A DNA stretch of 64,000 nt from contig CAVQNU010000030.1 in assembly GCA_963714255.1 (NCBI GenBank), forward strand, positions 96,745 through 160,744. Reading direction: 5' to 3'. Position numbers and translations under genes: made by a program. Under the pieces are notes generated by a model, which did no database searches, was not told the DNA's origin, and saw nothing but the letters and a program-made list of their open reading frames with translations. Below, piece after piece: positions 8,237 through 16,886 of this stretch (position 1 is its first letter; each line of letters starts with the position of its first letter). This stretch comes from Rhodovastum sp963714255 (GTDB taxonomy: Bacteria > Pseudomonadota > Alphaproteobacteria > Acetobacterales > Acetobacteraceae).

Positions 8237-8932
8237 TCAAAGCAGCCTCGTCTCCGTGCCGCCGCGCATGGCGGCATAGGCGAAGCTGAACAGCCGCTCC
8301 CGGCCCAGCAGAAATACCCGCCCGCCGCGCGGGAACAGCCGCGCGATTGCCGGGTCGCGCACATCCAGCCCGCCCGTGTAGGCGCCCAGCGCCGGCAGCA
8401 GCACCCGCCGTCCATCGGCCACGAAACAGGCACGCGACACCATGGCGCCGCGCACCGGCACCTGCGCCTTCGGGTGGAAATGCCCGGAAATCTCGCCCGC
8501 GGCCCCGGCCGCCGCCTGATGGCGGAATACCAGCGGCCCGGCGCGCCATTCCAAAACCGATAGCCCGCCAAGGGACTCCGCCGGGACGGGATCGTGGTTG
8601 CCCAGCACCCAGACGAACTCCGCCGCCGCCGCCATCGCCGCCAGCCGGGCCGCATCGGCCGCCAGCAGGCGGGCCGGGCCGCGCGGGTCATGGAACGAGT
8701 CGCCCAGGGCGACCACGGTGCGCGGCGTGTGCCGGCGCATCAGGGCGGCCAGACGGTCGAGCGTGACCCGCGTGTCCCAGGGCGGCAGCAGCGACCCGCG
8801 CGCGGCCGCGGCGGAGCCTTTCTCCAGGTGAAGATCGGCCACCGCCAGCAGGCGCTGCGCCGGCCAGACAAGCGCGCCGTCCGGGTCGAGCATCAGACGC
8901 TCGCCGGCCAGATGCAGGGGGGCGAGGGTCAT
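8237..8932 (-). CDS. pdeM: Ligase-associated DNA-damage-response metallophosphoesterase PdeM
   Basis: Calcineurin-like nuclease of 231 residues matching the PdeM family, usually found with a DNA ligase/exonuclease/helicase set for repair. The metal motifs are VADLHLEKG at about residue 30, LGDSFHD near 75, LGNHDP near 108 and GHFHPK about 150. The protein ends in a region with AYTGGLDVRDPAIARLF, typical of this family. The ligase and Lhr-type helicase partners are not in this window, so here the gene stands alone. Its start faces the divergent gene at 9222 across a long palindromic repeat. Confidence 0.85.
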   Translation of the reverse strand: MTLAPLHLAGERLMLDPDGALVWPAQRLLAVADLHLEKGSAAAARGSLLPPWDTRVTLDRLAALMRRHTPRTVVALGDSFHDPRGPARLLAADAARLAAMAAAAEFVWVLGNHDPVPAESLGGLSVLEWRAGPLVFRHQAAAGAAGEISGHFHPKAQVPVRGAMVSRACFVADGRRVLLPALGAYTGGLDVRDPAIARLFPRGGRVFLLGRERLFSFAYAAMRGGTETRLL

Positions 8933-9002
8933 CGGGGGGAATGGGTTGGCACGGGGGCTGCGTAGCTGGTGGCGTGGATGCCCTCAAGGCTTGGTTGTAT
9001 AG

Positions 9003-9134
9003 AAGGAAGGCCAGGGCTCTGCCCTGGACCCGCCAAGGGGCAGTGGCCCCTTGGAACCCATTACTTAAGTAGCGGGTTCCAAGGGGCCACTGCCCCTTGG
9101 CGGGTCCAGGGCAGAGCCCTGGCCTTCCTTGCTT
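9003..9134. repeat. Dispersed palindromic repeat, simple full-length copy
   Basis: A near-perfect inverted repeat of about 130 bases: left arm from AAGGAAGGCCAGGGC to CCCCTTGGAACCC, centre ATTACTTAAGTAG, and a right arm that mirrors the left. The centre CTTAAG is itself a palindrome. It lies between divergent pdeM and the gene at 9222, so any transcript leader from either side would carry a long hairpin. Confidence 0.92.
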
Positions 9135-9221
9135 CACCTTGCGGATAGTTCCGCGGACGCAAGCAGCACGCTACGCTGCCCGCCAACACCCAGCAAACAT
9201 CCAAAACAAGGACCTCCGCCG

Positions 9222-10661
9222 GTGCAGCCGACGCCCGAAACATGCCGGTCCGGCGCGTGGAACCCGCTGCCGCTGGCGATCATCGCCGCGCTGACCGGCT
9301 ATGCCATCTTCCTGTTCGCACCACAGGTGCTGAACGATGGCGACACCTATCAGCACATCACCACGGGCGAATGGATTCTGCAGCACCGCGCGATCCCGCT
9401 GGTTGATCCGTTTTCCTACAGCTTCGCCGGTGCACCATGGGTTGCGCATGAGTGGCTCTCCGAGTTGCTCATGGCGCTTGCTTTCCGGGCCGGCGGCTGG
9501 GACGGGATTCTGATTCTGTTCGGTGCCGCCCTGGCGCTGACGCTGGGGATGATGACGTGGCATCTGTCCCGCTGGCTGGACTTTCTGCCCACTCTGGTCC
9601 TGCTCATTCTCGGCGCCGCCTGCACCAGCCCCAGCCTGCTCGCGCGGCCGCATATCCTGGTGCTGCCGGTGCTGGAACTCTGGACCGCCGGCCTGCTGCT
9701 GGCGCGGAGCCGGGGAGGGGCGCCGTCGCCGCTCCTGCTGCCGCTGATGCTGCTCTGGGCGAACATGCATGGCAGCTTCGCCTTTGGTCTGGCGCTGACG
9801 CTGCCGCTCGCCCTGGAAGCGGCGGCCGAAGCGGAGAGAAGCGCCCTGCGCGGGTGGGGTCTGTTCATGGTCGCGGCCGTAATTGCGGCGCTGGCGACGC
9901 CGCATTTCTGGCGCGGGCTGCTGTTCCCGTTCCAGTTGATGCAGATGCAGCAATTGTCGCATGTCGGCGAGTGGCAGGCGCCGGATTTCCAGCATCTTCA
10001 GCCGATCGAACTGGGGTTGATGGCGCTGCTTTACGTGACGCTCTCGCGCGGGATCCGCCTGCCGGTGCCGCGTGTGCTGATTCTGATGGGATTGCTGCAT
10101 CTGGCCCTGCAGCATTTGCGCCACCAGTCGCTGGCCGGACTCGTGGGGGCGCTTGTGCTGGCCGAGCCGCTTGGGCGTGCGTTCGCGCAGGCACCGGAGC
10201 GGCCCGCCGTAGCGCCGCGGCGGCGCCGGTGGCACGCGGTCGTGGCCGGGTTGGCCGCGGTGCTGGCGCTGACGGGGCTGCGCATGGCGTTTCCGGCTGT
10301 GCGGACGGACGATGCGGCGTCGCCGGTGAGCGCTCTGGCGCATGTGCCGGGCGAAATCGCCCGCTTGCCGGTGTTCAATGATTACAGCTTCGGCGGCTAT
10401 CTGATTTTCAAGGGTGTTCGTCCGTTTATCGACCCGCGCGCCGATATGTATGGCGATGCCTTCCTGGCTGCCTATGGCGCGGTCGTGCTGCGGCCGACGC
10501 GCGAGGGTTTTGAAACGATGGCGGAGAAATACGGGGTTCGGTGGACGATTCTGAGCGCGGGATCGCCGCTTCTGGGCGTGCTGGATGCGATGCCGGGCTG
10601 GCGGCGGCTTTATGCCGACAGGGTGGCGGTGGTGCATGTCAGGACGGACGCGGGGCCTTAA
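9222..10661 (+). CDS. Polytopic membrane protein, GT-C-like, unknown function
   Basis: Integral membrane protein of 479 residues with about ten hydrophobic segments and a soluble C-terminal domain of about 110 residues. The GTG at 9222 is preferred because AAGGA precedes it; an upstream ATG at 9129 would add residues coded by the palindromic repeat. After the first membrane helix comes NDGDTYQHITTGEWIL and PLVDPFSYSFAG, an acidic loop placed as in GT-C glycosyltransferases that use polyprenyl-linked sugars. The C-terminal part (FNDYSFGGYLIFKG, PFIDPRADMYGD) resembles uncharacterised bacterial membrane proteins. The stop codon TAA lies in the repeat that follows. Enzymatic role is a guess. Confidence 0.8.
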   Translation: MQPTPETCRSGAWNPLPLAIIAALTGYAIFLFAPQVLNDGDTYQHITTGEWILQHRAIPLVDPFSYSFAGAPWVAHEWLSELLMALAFRAGGWDGILILFGAALALTLGMMTWHLSRWLDFLPTLVLLILGAACTSPSLLARPHILVLPVLELWTAGLLLARSRGGAPSPLLLPLMLLWANMHGSFAFGLALTLPLALEAAAEAERSALRGWGLFMVAAVIAALATPHFWRGLLFPFQLMQMQQLSHVGEWQAPDFQHLQPIELGLMALLYVTLSRGIRLPVPRVLILMGLLHLALQHLRHQSLAGLVGALVLAEPLGRAFAQAPERPAVAPRRRRWHAVVAGLAAVLALTGLRMAFPAVRTDDAASPVSALAHVPGEIARLPVFNDYSFGGYLIFKGVRPFIDPRADMYGDAFLAAYGAVVLRPTREGFETMAEKYGVRWTILSAGSPLLGVLDAMPGWRRLYADRVAVVHVRTDAGP

Positions 10662-10735
10662 GTAGTGGGTTCCAAGGGCCTCCCGGCCCTTGGCGGGTCC
10701 AGGGCAGAGCCCTGGCCTTTCTTCTTTCCTTTGGC
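10659..10735. repeat. Dispersed palindromic repeat, half copy
   Basis: Begins at TTAAGTAG (supplying the stop codon of the upstream gene), continues GGGTTCCAAGGGCC, GGCGGGTCCAGGGCAG and AGCCCTGGCC, and ends in a T-rich tail. Only the right arm of the long palindrome is present, but its internal hairpin is intact and could stop transcription. Confidence 0.88.
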
Positions 10736-10767
10736 CAAACTGGTGCCCCCAAACAAGCGGGGCACCG

Positions 10768-11400
10768 ATGCTGTTCGACTTCGCCACCCTCTCGCCGCAG
10801 GACCGTTACAAGCTGCTGGTTTCGACCGTGGTGCCGCGGCCGATCGCCTGGGTGGTGACGCAGGACCTGCAGGGGCACCTGAACGCCGCGCCGTTTTCCT
10901 TCTTCAATGCGGTCAGCCAGGACCCGCCGATCGTCATCATCGGCATTGGCGGCCGCAAGCCGGGCGACGCCAAGGACACCGGCCGGAACATCCGCGAGAC
11001 CGGCGAGTTCGTGGTGAATTTGGTGGGTCATGCCAACCTGGCGCAGATGAACGTCACCGCCATCGAGTTTCCCCCCGAGGTCGATGAAATCGCCGAGGCC
11101 GGCCTGACCACCCTGCCGAGCGTCAGGGTCCGCCCACCGCGCATTGCCGAAAGCCCGGTGGCGCTGGAATGCCGGCGCTTCATGCTGATCGACCTGAACG
11201 TCGACCGCACGCTCGTGCTGGGCGAGGTGCTGGCCATGCATGTGCGCGATGACTGCGTGTCCGACCCCGAGCGATTGTATGTGGACACGCCGAAGCTCGA
11301 CCTGGTCGGGCGCATGCACGGCAGGGGCTGGTATGCGCGCACGACCGACCTGGAGGATGTGCCGCGCATCCACGTGCAGGATTGGCAGCGCCGGAGCTGA
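10768..11400 (+). CDS. Flavin reductase family protein
   Basis: FMN-binding split-barrel protein of 210 residues. LVSTVVPRPIAWVVTQD near residue 15 and NAAPFSFFNAVSQDPPI near 40 are the usual flavin-contacting stretches, and ETGEFVVNLV follows. Members reduce flavin with NAD(P)H for partner monooxygenases or act as FMN-dependent oxidoreductases. The start at 10768 leaves out upstream codons that merely translate the repeat. The downstream MFS gene overlaps its 3' end by 19 bases, so the two are probably co-translated; the substrate may be shared with that transporter. Confidence 0.85.
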   Translation: MLFDFATLSPQDRYKLLVSTVVPRPIAWVVTQDLQGHLNAAPFSFFNAVSQDPPIVIIGIGGRKPGDAKDTGRNIRETGEFVVNLVGHANLAQMNVTAIEFPPEVDEIAEAGLTTLPSVRVRPPRIAESPVALECRRFMLIDLNVDRTLVLGEVLAMHVRDDCVSDPERLYVDTPKLDLVGRMHGRGWYARTTDLEDVPRIHVQDWQRRS

Positions 11401-12656
11401 GCACGCTCCCGCGCCTGCTGCGGCCGCTGGCCGATCCGGCGCTGGCCCTGCTGTGGGCGGGGCTGGCGACGTCGGCGTTGGGCGATCAGTTGTTCGCCGT
11501 CGTGCTGAGCTGGGTGGCGGTGGGCGTGTTCGGCACCGCGGCCGGGTATCTGAGCGTGCTGCAGGCGGGCGTGCTGGTGGCGGTGACGCTGGCGGCGGGC
11601 GGCTGGGCGGACCGGCGCGGTCAGATGCGGGTGATGATCGGCGCCGATCTGGCGCGCGCGCTGGTGCTGTTCGCGGCGGTGGCGGCCTGGCTGGCGGCGG
11701 GCGGACCGCAGGGCTGGAGCCTGGTTGCCTGCGCGCTGGTGCTGGCTGGCGGGCTGGCGCTGTTCCGCCCGGCCATGCAGGCGAGCCTGCCGCATCTGGC
11801 GCACGACCCGGCGCTGCTGCCGGCCGCCAATGCGCTGCTGGATACCACCGACCGGATGGCAAGGCTGCTCGGGCCGGGGCTGGTGGGGCTCACCGCGTCG
11901 CTGGTGCCGCTGGTGCATTTCGTCACGCTGGACGGGGTTTCGTTCATTCTCTCCGCCGGCGCGGTGGTGGCGATCGCCCGGCTGCGGCCCGCCCCGCCGG
12001 TGCTGCAGCGGCGCGAGAGTGCGGTGTCGGCGGTGCTGCGTGGCTTTGCCGCGGTGCGGCGACACCGGCTGTTGTTCTTTGTTCTGTGTGTCAGCGGGGT
12101 GATTTACGGCACCTGGCAGGCGGCGTATTTCCTCGGCCTGCCGCTGATGATCGCGCGCGGCGGCATCGAGGGGCCGGGCGGCACCGGGCTGGCGGCTTAC
12201 GGGCTGGTGATTTCGGCCTATGGCAGCACCAATCTGCTGGGCACGCTGATCATCGGCAACCGCGCCATGCCGCGTCATCCGCCGCGGCTGATCTTCGCCG
12301 GCAATTGCCTGGGCGGGCTCGGTGTTGTGCTGCTGGGGGTGTCAGGGCTGCTGCTGCCGCCGGGCTGGCAACTGGCGGGGTTTTGCGCCGCCGCCGCCAT
12401 CGGGGCTGTCGGCGGGCCGATGCAGGACATCATGGTGGCGACCCTGCGCCAGACCGAATTGCCGCGACAGGACATCGCCGCCGCCGTCCGCACCTTCGTT
12501 CTGGTGAACAATATCGGGCTGCTGATTACCCTGGCGGTGGCACCGAGCCTGTTCAATGGCATCGGCGTGGCGCCGGCGATGCTGCTCTGCGGGGCCGCCT
12601 ATGCCGGGGCCGGCGCGGCCGGGCTGCTGCGGTTCGGGTTCAAGCCAGGCAGGTAG
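11382..12656 (+). CDS. MFS transporter (MFS_3 / enterobactin-exporter-like)
   Basis: Major facilitator protein of 424 residues with about twelve membrane segments. GGWADRRGQMRVMIGADLARA between helices 2 and 3 is the canonical cytoplasmic MFS loop. TDRMARLLGPGLVGL lies near helix 5 and a long central loop (RPAPPVLQRRESAVS) divides the two halves, as in the EntS-like subgroup. It probably exports a small hydrophobic compound by proton antiport. The start appears to be TTG inside the end of the flavin reductase gene. A strong hairpin follows the stop. Confidence 0.85.
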   Translation: MAAPELSTLPRLLRPLADPALALLWAGLATSALGDQLFAVVLSWVAVGVFGTAAGYLSVLQAGVLVAVTLAAGGWADRRGQMRVMIGADLARALVLFAAVAAWLAAGGPQGWSLVACALVLAGGLALFRPAMQASLPHLAHDPALLPAANALLDTTDRMARLLGPGLVGLTASLVPLVHFVTLDGVSFILSAGAVVAIARLRPAPPVLQRRESAVSAVLRGFAAVRRHRLLFFVLCVSGVIYGTWQAAYFLGLPLMIARGGIEGPGGTGLAAYGLVISAYGSTNLLGTLIIGNRAMPRHPPRLIFAGNCLGGLGVVLLGVSGLLLPPGWQLAGFCAAAAIGAVGGPMQDIMVATLRQTELPRQDIAAAVRTFVLVNNIGLLITLAVAPSLFNGIGVAPAMLLCGAAYAGAGAAGLLRFGFKPGR

Positions 12657-12686
12657 TTGCGGGAGCCCCGGCCGGTGCTCCCGCAA
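12657..12686 (+). terminator. Hairpin after MFS gene
   Basis: TTGCGGGAGC pairs exactly with GCTCCCGCAA around a ten-base loop, starting on the base after the MFS stop codon. There is no long T run, so termination strength is uncertain. Confidence 0.55.
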
Positions 12687-12731
12687 CACGGTTCTGGTGC
12701 TTCGAGTCACTGCGGGACGACATGGCAGAAC

Positions 12732-12833
12732 CTAACGTTCCGCCGAGCGCTCCAGCAAAGCTATGTAGAACAGACTGCCGATGGTGACCGCACCAAGCAG
12801 GATGACCGGATGAAAAGCTAACACGCCATGCAT
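12732..12833 (-). CDS. Possible 33-residue single-helix membrane peptide
   Basis: An ATG at 12833 opens MHGVLAFHPVILLGAVTIG and ends in LLERSAER, one hydrophobic helix with a charged tail. A G-rich stretch lies just upstream. Small membrane peptides of this shape exist, but nothing else confirms the gene, and it may be chance. Confidence 0.22.
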   Translation of the reverse strand: MHGVLAFHPVILLGAVTIGSLFYIALLERSAER

Positions 12834-12943
12834 GGGAACCCCCAGTTTGACCTTGGAGTTAAACGAGATATGCTTGGGTGTCGGCCATTCAAGGGATCGG
12901 CGGCGCACGTGCAGGACTTGCATGTATCAAAATGTGACTTGTT

Positions 12944-13759
12944 TCAAAATGTAATTTTAGGGACCCTGGTGCTCCGATCCGCCGCGGCCGGTTCCCCGAT
13001 CGGCGGCAAATCGCTGGTCATATCCGCCAGCACTTCCGCGACATGGCGGACCCTGACGGTGCTGCCCTCGCGCTGCAGCCGCCCGGCCATGTTCATCAGG
13101 CACCCGACATCCCCGGCCAGCAGCGTGTCGGCGCCGGTGGCGGTGATGTCCTTGCATTTGTCGGACACCATGCGCACGGAAATGTCGGGGTATTTGACGC
13201 AGAACGTGCCGCCGAAGCCGCAGCAGGTTTCCGGCTCCTGCATTTCGGTCAGCGTCAGCCCCGCCACCGTGCCGAGCAGCACGCGCGGCTGCGCCTTCAC
13301 GCCCAGCTCGCGCAGGCCCGCGCAGGAATTGTGGTAGGTGACCGTGCCTGGGTACGAAGCCGCCACCCGGTCCATGCCCATAACATCAACCAGGAATCCG
13401 ACGAGTTCAAAAGTCCGGTCGCCGAGCGCCCGGGCGCGGGCGCGCGTGTTCGGGTCGTCGTCGAACAGGCCGGGCAGATGGTGGCGGATCATGCCGGCGC
13501 AGGAGCCGGAGGGCACCACCACGTAATCGTAGCCCTCGAAGGCGTCGAGGATGCCGCGGCAGATGTCGCGCGTGGTGGCGCGGTCGCCGGTGTTGTAGGC
13601 GGGCTGGCCGCAGCAGGTCTGTGCCTGCGGCACCTCGACCGTGCAGCCGGCCTGGCGCAGCAAATGGATGGCGGCGAAGCCCACCGTGGGCCGGTGCAGA
13701 TCGACCAGGCAGGTGACGAACAGGGCGACGCGCGGGTGCGCGGGGTTGGTATGCGGCAT
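12944..13759 (-). CDS. lutA: (Fe-S)-binding protein, LutA / YkgE family
   Basis: Protein of 271 residues with two CCG domains: CLVDLHRPTVG with TCCGQPAYNTG in the first half, and HNSCAGLRELG with ETCCGFGGTFCVKYP in the second. These Cys sets bind Fe-S clusters or disulfide substrates. In LutABC this subunit takes part in L-lactate oxidation. No lutB or lutC lies next to it here; the neighbours are a DNA methyltransferase and an unrelated MFS gene. It therefore either works with partners elsewhere or has another role. The last residues run into more AT-rich sequence. Family is clear, pathway assignment tentative. Confidence 0.82.
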   Translation of the reverse strand: MPHTNPAHPRVALFVTCLVDLHRPTVGFAAIHLLRQAGCTVEVPQAQTCCGQPAYNTGDRATTRDICRGILDAFEGYDYVVVPSGSCAGMIRHHLPGLFDDDPNTRARARALGDRTFELVGFLVDVMGMDRVAASYPGTVTYHNSCAGLRELGVKAQPRVLLGTVAGLTLTEMQEPETCCGFGGTFCVKYPDISVRMVSDKCKDITATGADTLLAGDVGCLMNMAGRLQREGSTVRVRHVAEVLADMTSDLPPIGEPAAADRSTRVPKITF

Positions 13760-13771
13760 GATTGTTATGTC

Positions 13772-14599
13772 CTAGACGTGCGTAGCCGGCATGCGGAGAA
13801 GCGGCGGGGTTTCCGCCTCCAGCCGCTCGCGGGCGATGGCCACATAGGCCGGGTCGATGTCGATGCCGATGCCGCGCGCGCCCTCGCGGTCGGCGGCGAC
13901 GAGGGTGGTGCCGGTGCCCATGAACGGGTCGAGCACCACTGCCGGTCGGCGGCCGTGCAGGCGGATGCACCAGCGCGGCAGGTCGACCGGGAAGGTGCCG
14001 GGGTGGTGGAACTTGGCCGCCCGGCTCTGCACTGTCTCATACGGAATGAACCAGGTGTTGCCGCGGCAGCGCAAGTCGCGGGCATGGCCGCGCCGGGCGA
14101 TGTTGGACTTGTCCTTGTAGGGCACGCCGATCGCCATCCGGTCGAGTTGCACATGGCCGTCGCCGGTGAGATGGAAAATATGCTCGTGCGCGTGGTGCAG
14201 GAAGCGGGCGCCGGAAACCGGCTTGAAATGGCCCACCGAATTGTCGCCGGTGGCGATCGACTTGATCCAGGTGATGTGGTTCTGCAGGGCGAACACCGGC
14301 CGCAGCCGCACGATCAGCTCGAACGGCAGCCAGGGACGGTTCGGCGAGCCGGAGATGTTGAGGAAGAACGAGGCGTCCGGCTTCATCACCCGGCGCAGCG
14401 CCCCGGCCACCGCGACCATCCAGTCGAGGTAATCGTTCTCGGCGCGGCGGTCCTGGTAGCTGGCATAGCGCAGGTCGAGATTATACGGCGGCGAGGTGAC
14501 CACCACGTCGACCGAGGCTTCGTTCAGGCGGGCCAGCACTTCGAGGCAATCGCCGCAGTGCAGGGCATGCGCCGGCGCGGCGGCGGACAGCCCGTCCAT
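13772..14599 (-). CDS. Site-specific DNA methyltransferase (N6-adenine / N4-cytosine type)
   Basis: Predicted 275-residue modification enzyme. Motif IV, VVTSPPYNLDLRY, lies at about residue 33 and the SAM-binding motif I, DPFMGTGTTLVAA, near residue 220, the order of the beta class that includes CcrM-like enzymes. The SPPY form is shared by N4-cytosine and N6-adenine methylases, so the methylated base cannot be fixed. The start at 14599 is four bases after the mltA stop, so it is the third gene of a timA-mltA operon. No restriction endonuclease is adjacent, hence an orphan methyltransferase that may act in regulation or as protection. LutA follows after 12 bases. Confidence 0.88.
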   Translation of the reverse strand: MDGLSAAAPAHALHCGDCLEVLARLNEASVDVVVTSPPYNLDLRYASYQDRRAENDYLDWMVAVAGALRRVMKPDASFFLNISGSPNRPWLPFELIVRLRPVFALQNHITWIKSIATGDNSVGHFKPVSGARFLHHAHEHIFHLTGDGHVQLDRMAIGVPYKDKSNIARRGHARDLRCRGNTWFIPYETVQSRAAKFHHPGTFPVDLPRWCIRLHGRRPAVVLDPFMGTGTTLVAADREGARGIGIDIDPAYVAIARERLEAETPPLLRMPATHV

Positions 14600-14603
14600 T
14601 GCG

Positions 14604-15818
14604 TCAGTTCGACGCCGTCCGCGCCGCCCGCGGAAGCAGGATAAAATCGCTGCCGGGTTGGCGCATCCGGCCCGCCTTTTCCTCGGCCTCGGGGCCCCAG
14701 CCCCAGAAGAAATCGGCGCGCACCGGCCCCTTGATCGCGCCGCCGATGTCCTGCGCCATGACCAGACGCTGCAGCCGGCTGCCGGTAACCGGGTCGGTGG
14801 TGTCCAGCCAGAGCGGGGCGCCGAGCGGGATGAAGCTGCGGTCAACCGCGACCGACCGGCCCGGCGTGAGCGGCGCGCCGAGCGCGCCGGGCGGACCGTC
14901 TTCCGGCCGCACGCCGATGATTTCGCGGAAGAACACATAGGACGGGTTCTGGTTCATCACCTCCGCCGCCTCGCCCGGATGGGCGTTCAGCCAGGCGCGG
15001 ATGGTTTGCAGCGACACCTGATCGAGCGGAATCTGGCCGCGGTCGGCGAGCACCCGGCCGATCGGCACATAGGGCCGGCCGTTCTGCCCGGCATAGCTCA
15101 CCCGCACCACCCGCCCGTCGTCCAGGCGCACGCGGCCGGAACCCTGGATTTGCAGAATGAAGGCGTCGACCGGGTCGGCGAGCCACAATATGCCCAGGCG
15201 CTGGCGGTCGAGCGCGCCGGCCTCGATGGCGGCGCGGTCCCAGTACGGCACCAGCCGCCCTTGCTCCAGCCGCCCGGTGATGCGGCGGCCTTTCAGGTCG
15301 GGCGCGAACTCGCCGAGATCGACCTGCAGCATGTCGATCGGACGGCCGAGCAGCGCGGTGCCGAAACCGCCGCCGGGGCTGCGGGCGCCGGGGACCTCGG
15401 GCTCGTAATAGCCGGTGAACAGCCCGGTCGGGTTGCCGTTGCCGGTGATCGCCCAGGGCTGGAAATAAGCCTCGAAGAAGGAACGTGCCGCCGCATCGCC
15501 CGGCGGCAGGGCGCGGGCGGCCTCGCAGGCGTCGCGCCATTGCGGCGCGGTGCCGCCGCGGGCGGCGGCCTCACCGGCGCCGCCGAGCGCCGGGTCCGAG
15601 CTACGCCCGATGGCGGTGCAGCCGGCCAGGAAGGCGGGGATGGCCTGGGCCGGGTTCTCCGCCGCCCACCCCGGCAGCCGGTCGAAGCCGACCGGCGTGA
15701 GGCCCATGGTGATGGCGCCCTCGGTCACGGCCGGTGGTTGCGCAACGCAGGCGGCCAGCGCCAGGAATGCGACCGGCGCCAGCAGGCGGGCGCTGGCCCG
15801 CCGAATACGTCGAAGCAT
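14604..15818 (-). CDS. mltA: Membrane-bound lytic murein transglycosylase A
   Basis: Outer-membrane lipoprotein of 404 residues that cleaves glycan strands between MurNAc and GlcNAc, forming 1,6-anhydro ends. The start at 15818 overlaps the timA stop as TGATG and gives a lipoprotein signal ending LALAAC. Family features are LFTGYYEPEVPGAR near residue 130, ILQIQGSGRVRLDDG, YVFFREI and a C-terminal 3D domain (AVDRSFIPLGAPLWLDT, AQDIGGAIKGPVRADFFWG) with the catalytic Asp in the AQDIGGAI segment. It works in cell-wall turnover and sits between timA and the DNA methyltransferase in one operon. Confidence 0.92.
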   Translation of the reverse strand: MLRRIRRASARLLAPVAFLALAACVAQPPAVTEGAITMGLTPVGFDRLPGWAAENPAQAIPAFLAGCTAIGRSSDPALGGAGEAAARGGTAPQWRDACEAARALPPGDAAARSFFEAYFQPWAITGNGNPTGLFTGYYEPEVPGARSPGGGFGTALLGRPIDMLQVDLGEFAPDLKGRRITGRLEQGRLVPYWDRAAIEAGALDRQRLGILWLADPVDAFILQIQGSGRVRLDDGRVVRVSYAGQNGRPYVPIGRVLADRGQIPLDQVSLQTIRAWLNAHPGEAAEVMNQNPSYVFFREIIGVRPEDGPPGALGAPLTPGRSVAVDRSFIPLGAPLWLDTTDPVTGSRLQRLVMAQDIGGAIKGPVRADFFWGWGPEAEEKAGRMRQPGSDFILLPRAARTASN

Positions 15819-16522
15819 CAGGCGCTGCGTGCGGCCGCCAGCCGCCAGGTCGGATCGGCCGAGGTGAGGTCGCGCTCGAACGTCCACAGATCGGTGATTT
15901 CGGTCACCGCATCGGCGCCGGCCACCGGCTCGCCGTTGCGGCCCAATGTGACGTTTACCTGATCGGAGACGAAGCGGACGGTGATATCGGCCATGCTGCC
16001 GCGCAGGTCGGCGGCCTCGATGGTGGCGGCCTGGATGGCGCGGATTTCGGTGCGCTGGGTTTCGCCGGCGGTTTCGCGGGCGGTGATGGCCGCTTCAAAG
16101 GCGCGGAAGGTGTCGTCCGAGAGAAGCTGGCGCAGATTGGTGCGGTCGCCGCCGGCAAAGGCGATGACGATAATGCGGAACGCCGCCTCGGCGCCGGACA
16201 GAAAATGCGACGGCTCGAAGCCGGGTGCGACGCGGCGCATGCGCACCAGAGCCTGGCCGGCCGGCGAGGCCGGTTCGGGCAGCGGGCGGCCCGGCGCGGC
16301 GGGGGCGAGCGGCTCGGCCACGCCGTCGATGACTTGTCCGTTCGGCACCGGCCCGTCCGGCACCACCCGCCCGGCCGGGCCGGGCTGCAGCGGCATATGC
16401 TGTTCGGGCGGCCGCTCGAAGCCGGTGCGGCGGCCGAGAATGCTGCGCAGGCGCAGCACCAGGAAAGCCGCAATCATGCCGAACAGGACGAGGTCGAGCG
16501 GGAAACTGCCGCTGGAACCCAT
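15818..16522 (-). CDS. timA: Tim44/TimA-like membrane-anchored protein
   Basis: Protein of 234 residues with one N-terminal membrane helix (PLDLVLFGMIAAFLVLRL), a Pro-rich linker to about residue 90, and a C-terminal Tim44-like domain (FLSGAEAAFRIIVIAFAGGDRTNLRQLLSDD). In alphaproteobacteria this gene often lies beside secB and mltA, as here. It is the bacterial relative of the mitochondrial import component Tim44. The start at 16522 has GGAGA at good spacing and leaves out unrelated upstream codons. Its promoter region faces a histidine phosphatase gene across a composite palindromic repeat. Confidence 0.85.
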   Translation of the reverse strand: MGSSGSFPLDLVLFGMIAAFLVLRLRSILGRRTGFERPPEQHMPLQPGPAGRVVPDGPVPNGQVIDGVAEPLAPAAPGRPLPEPASPAGQALVRMRRVAPGFEPSHFLSGAEAAFRIIVIAFAGGDRTNLRQLLSDDTFRAFEAAITARETAGETQRTEIRAIQAATIEAADLRGSMADITVRFVSDQVNVTLGRNGEPVAGADAVTEITDLWTFERDLTSADPTWRLAAARSA

Positions 16523-16651
16523 GAGAGATCTCCATCGCGCCCCTGATCGGGCGCCCACACTGACATAAGGGTCCCCGGTCCCGGACACAACCGAGCCGGG
16601 ACGCAACAGAGCAGTAACACATCTTGGGAGCTTGTGCACAGCCGGAGAAGC

Positions 16652-16856
16652 AAGGAAGGCCAGGGCCCTGCCCTGGACCCGCCAGGGGCCGGGAGGCCCC
16701 TGGACCCCGCTACTTTAGACAGTTGTTATAAATGGGGGGGCGGCGAACCGGTTCACCGTCCCCCCATTTACAGCAACTGTCTAAAAAGTAATGGGTTCCA
16801 AGGGCCTCCCGGCCCTTGGCGGGTCCAGGGCAGAGCCCTGGCCTTCCTTCCTTGCT
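16652..16856. repeat. Dispersed palindromic repeat, composite copy A with inner hairpin
   Basis: The outer arms are the usual family sequence (AAGGAAGGCCAGGGC to the left, GCCCTGGCCTTCCTT to the right). Between them, at the place where the simple copy has ACTTAAGT, sits a second palindrome at 16716-16783: TAGACAGTTG pairs with CAACTGTCTA and ATGGGGGG with CCCCCCAT around a GAACCGGTTCACC core. It lies between divergent timA and the phosphatase. Confidence 0.92.
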
Positions 16857-16886
16857 CCTGTGCCCCACTTGCGGCACTTCCGCGCC

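Noticed and set aside
9129..9221. N-terminal extension of the membrane-protein gene
   Set aside because: Most of it translates the end of the palindromic repeat; the GTG at 9222 has a proper ribosome binding site.
13043..15962. Two long plus-strand frames (533 and 488 codons)
   Set aside because: Both are antisense to lutA, the methyltransferase and mltA, which have clear motifs.
16791..16886. Extension of the histidine phosphatase beginning MGSKGLPALGG
   Set aside because: The same peptide arises wherever this repeat is translated; the catalytic RHG motif starts right after ATG 16887.
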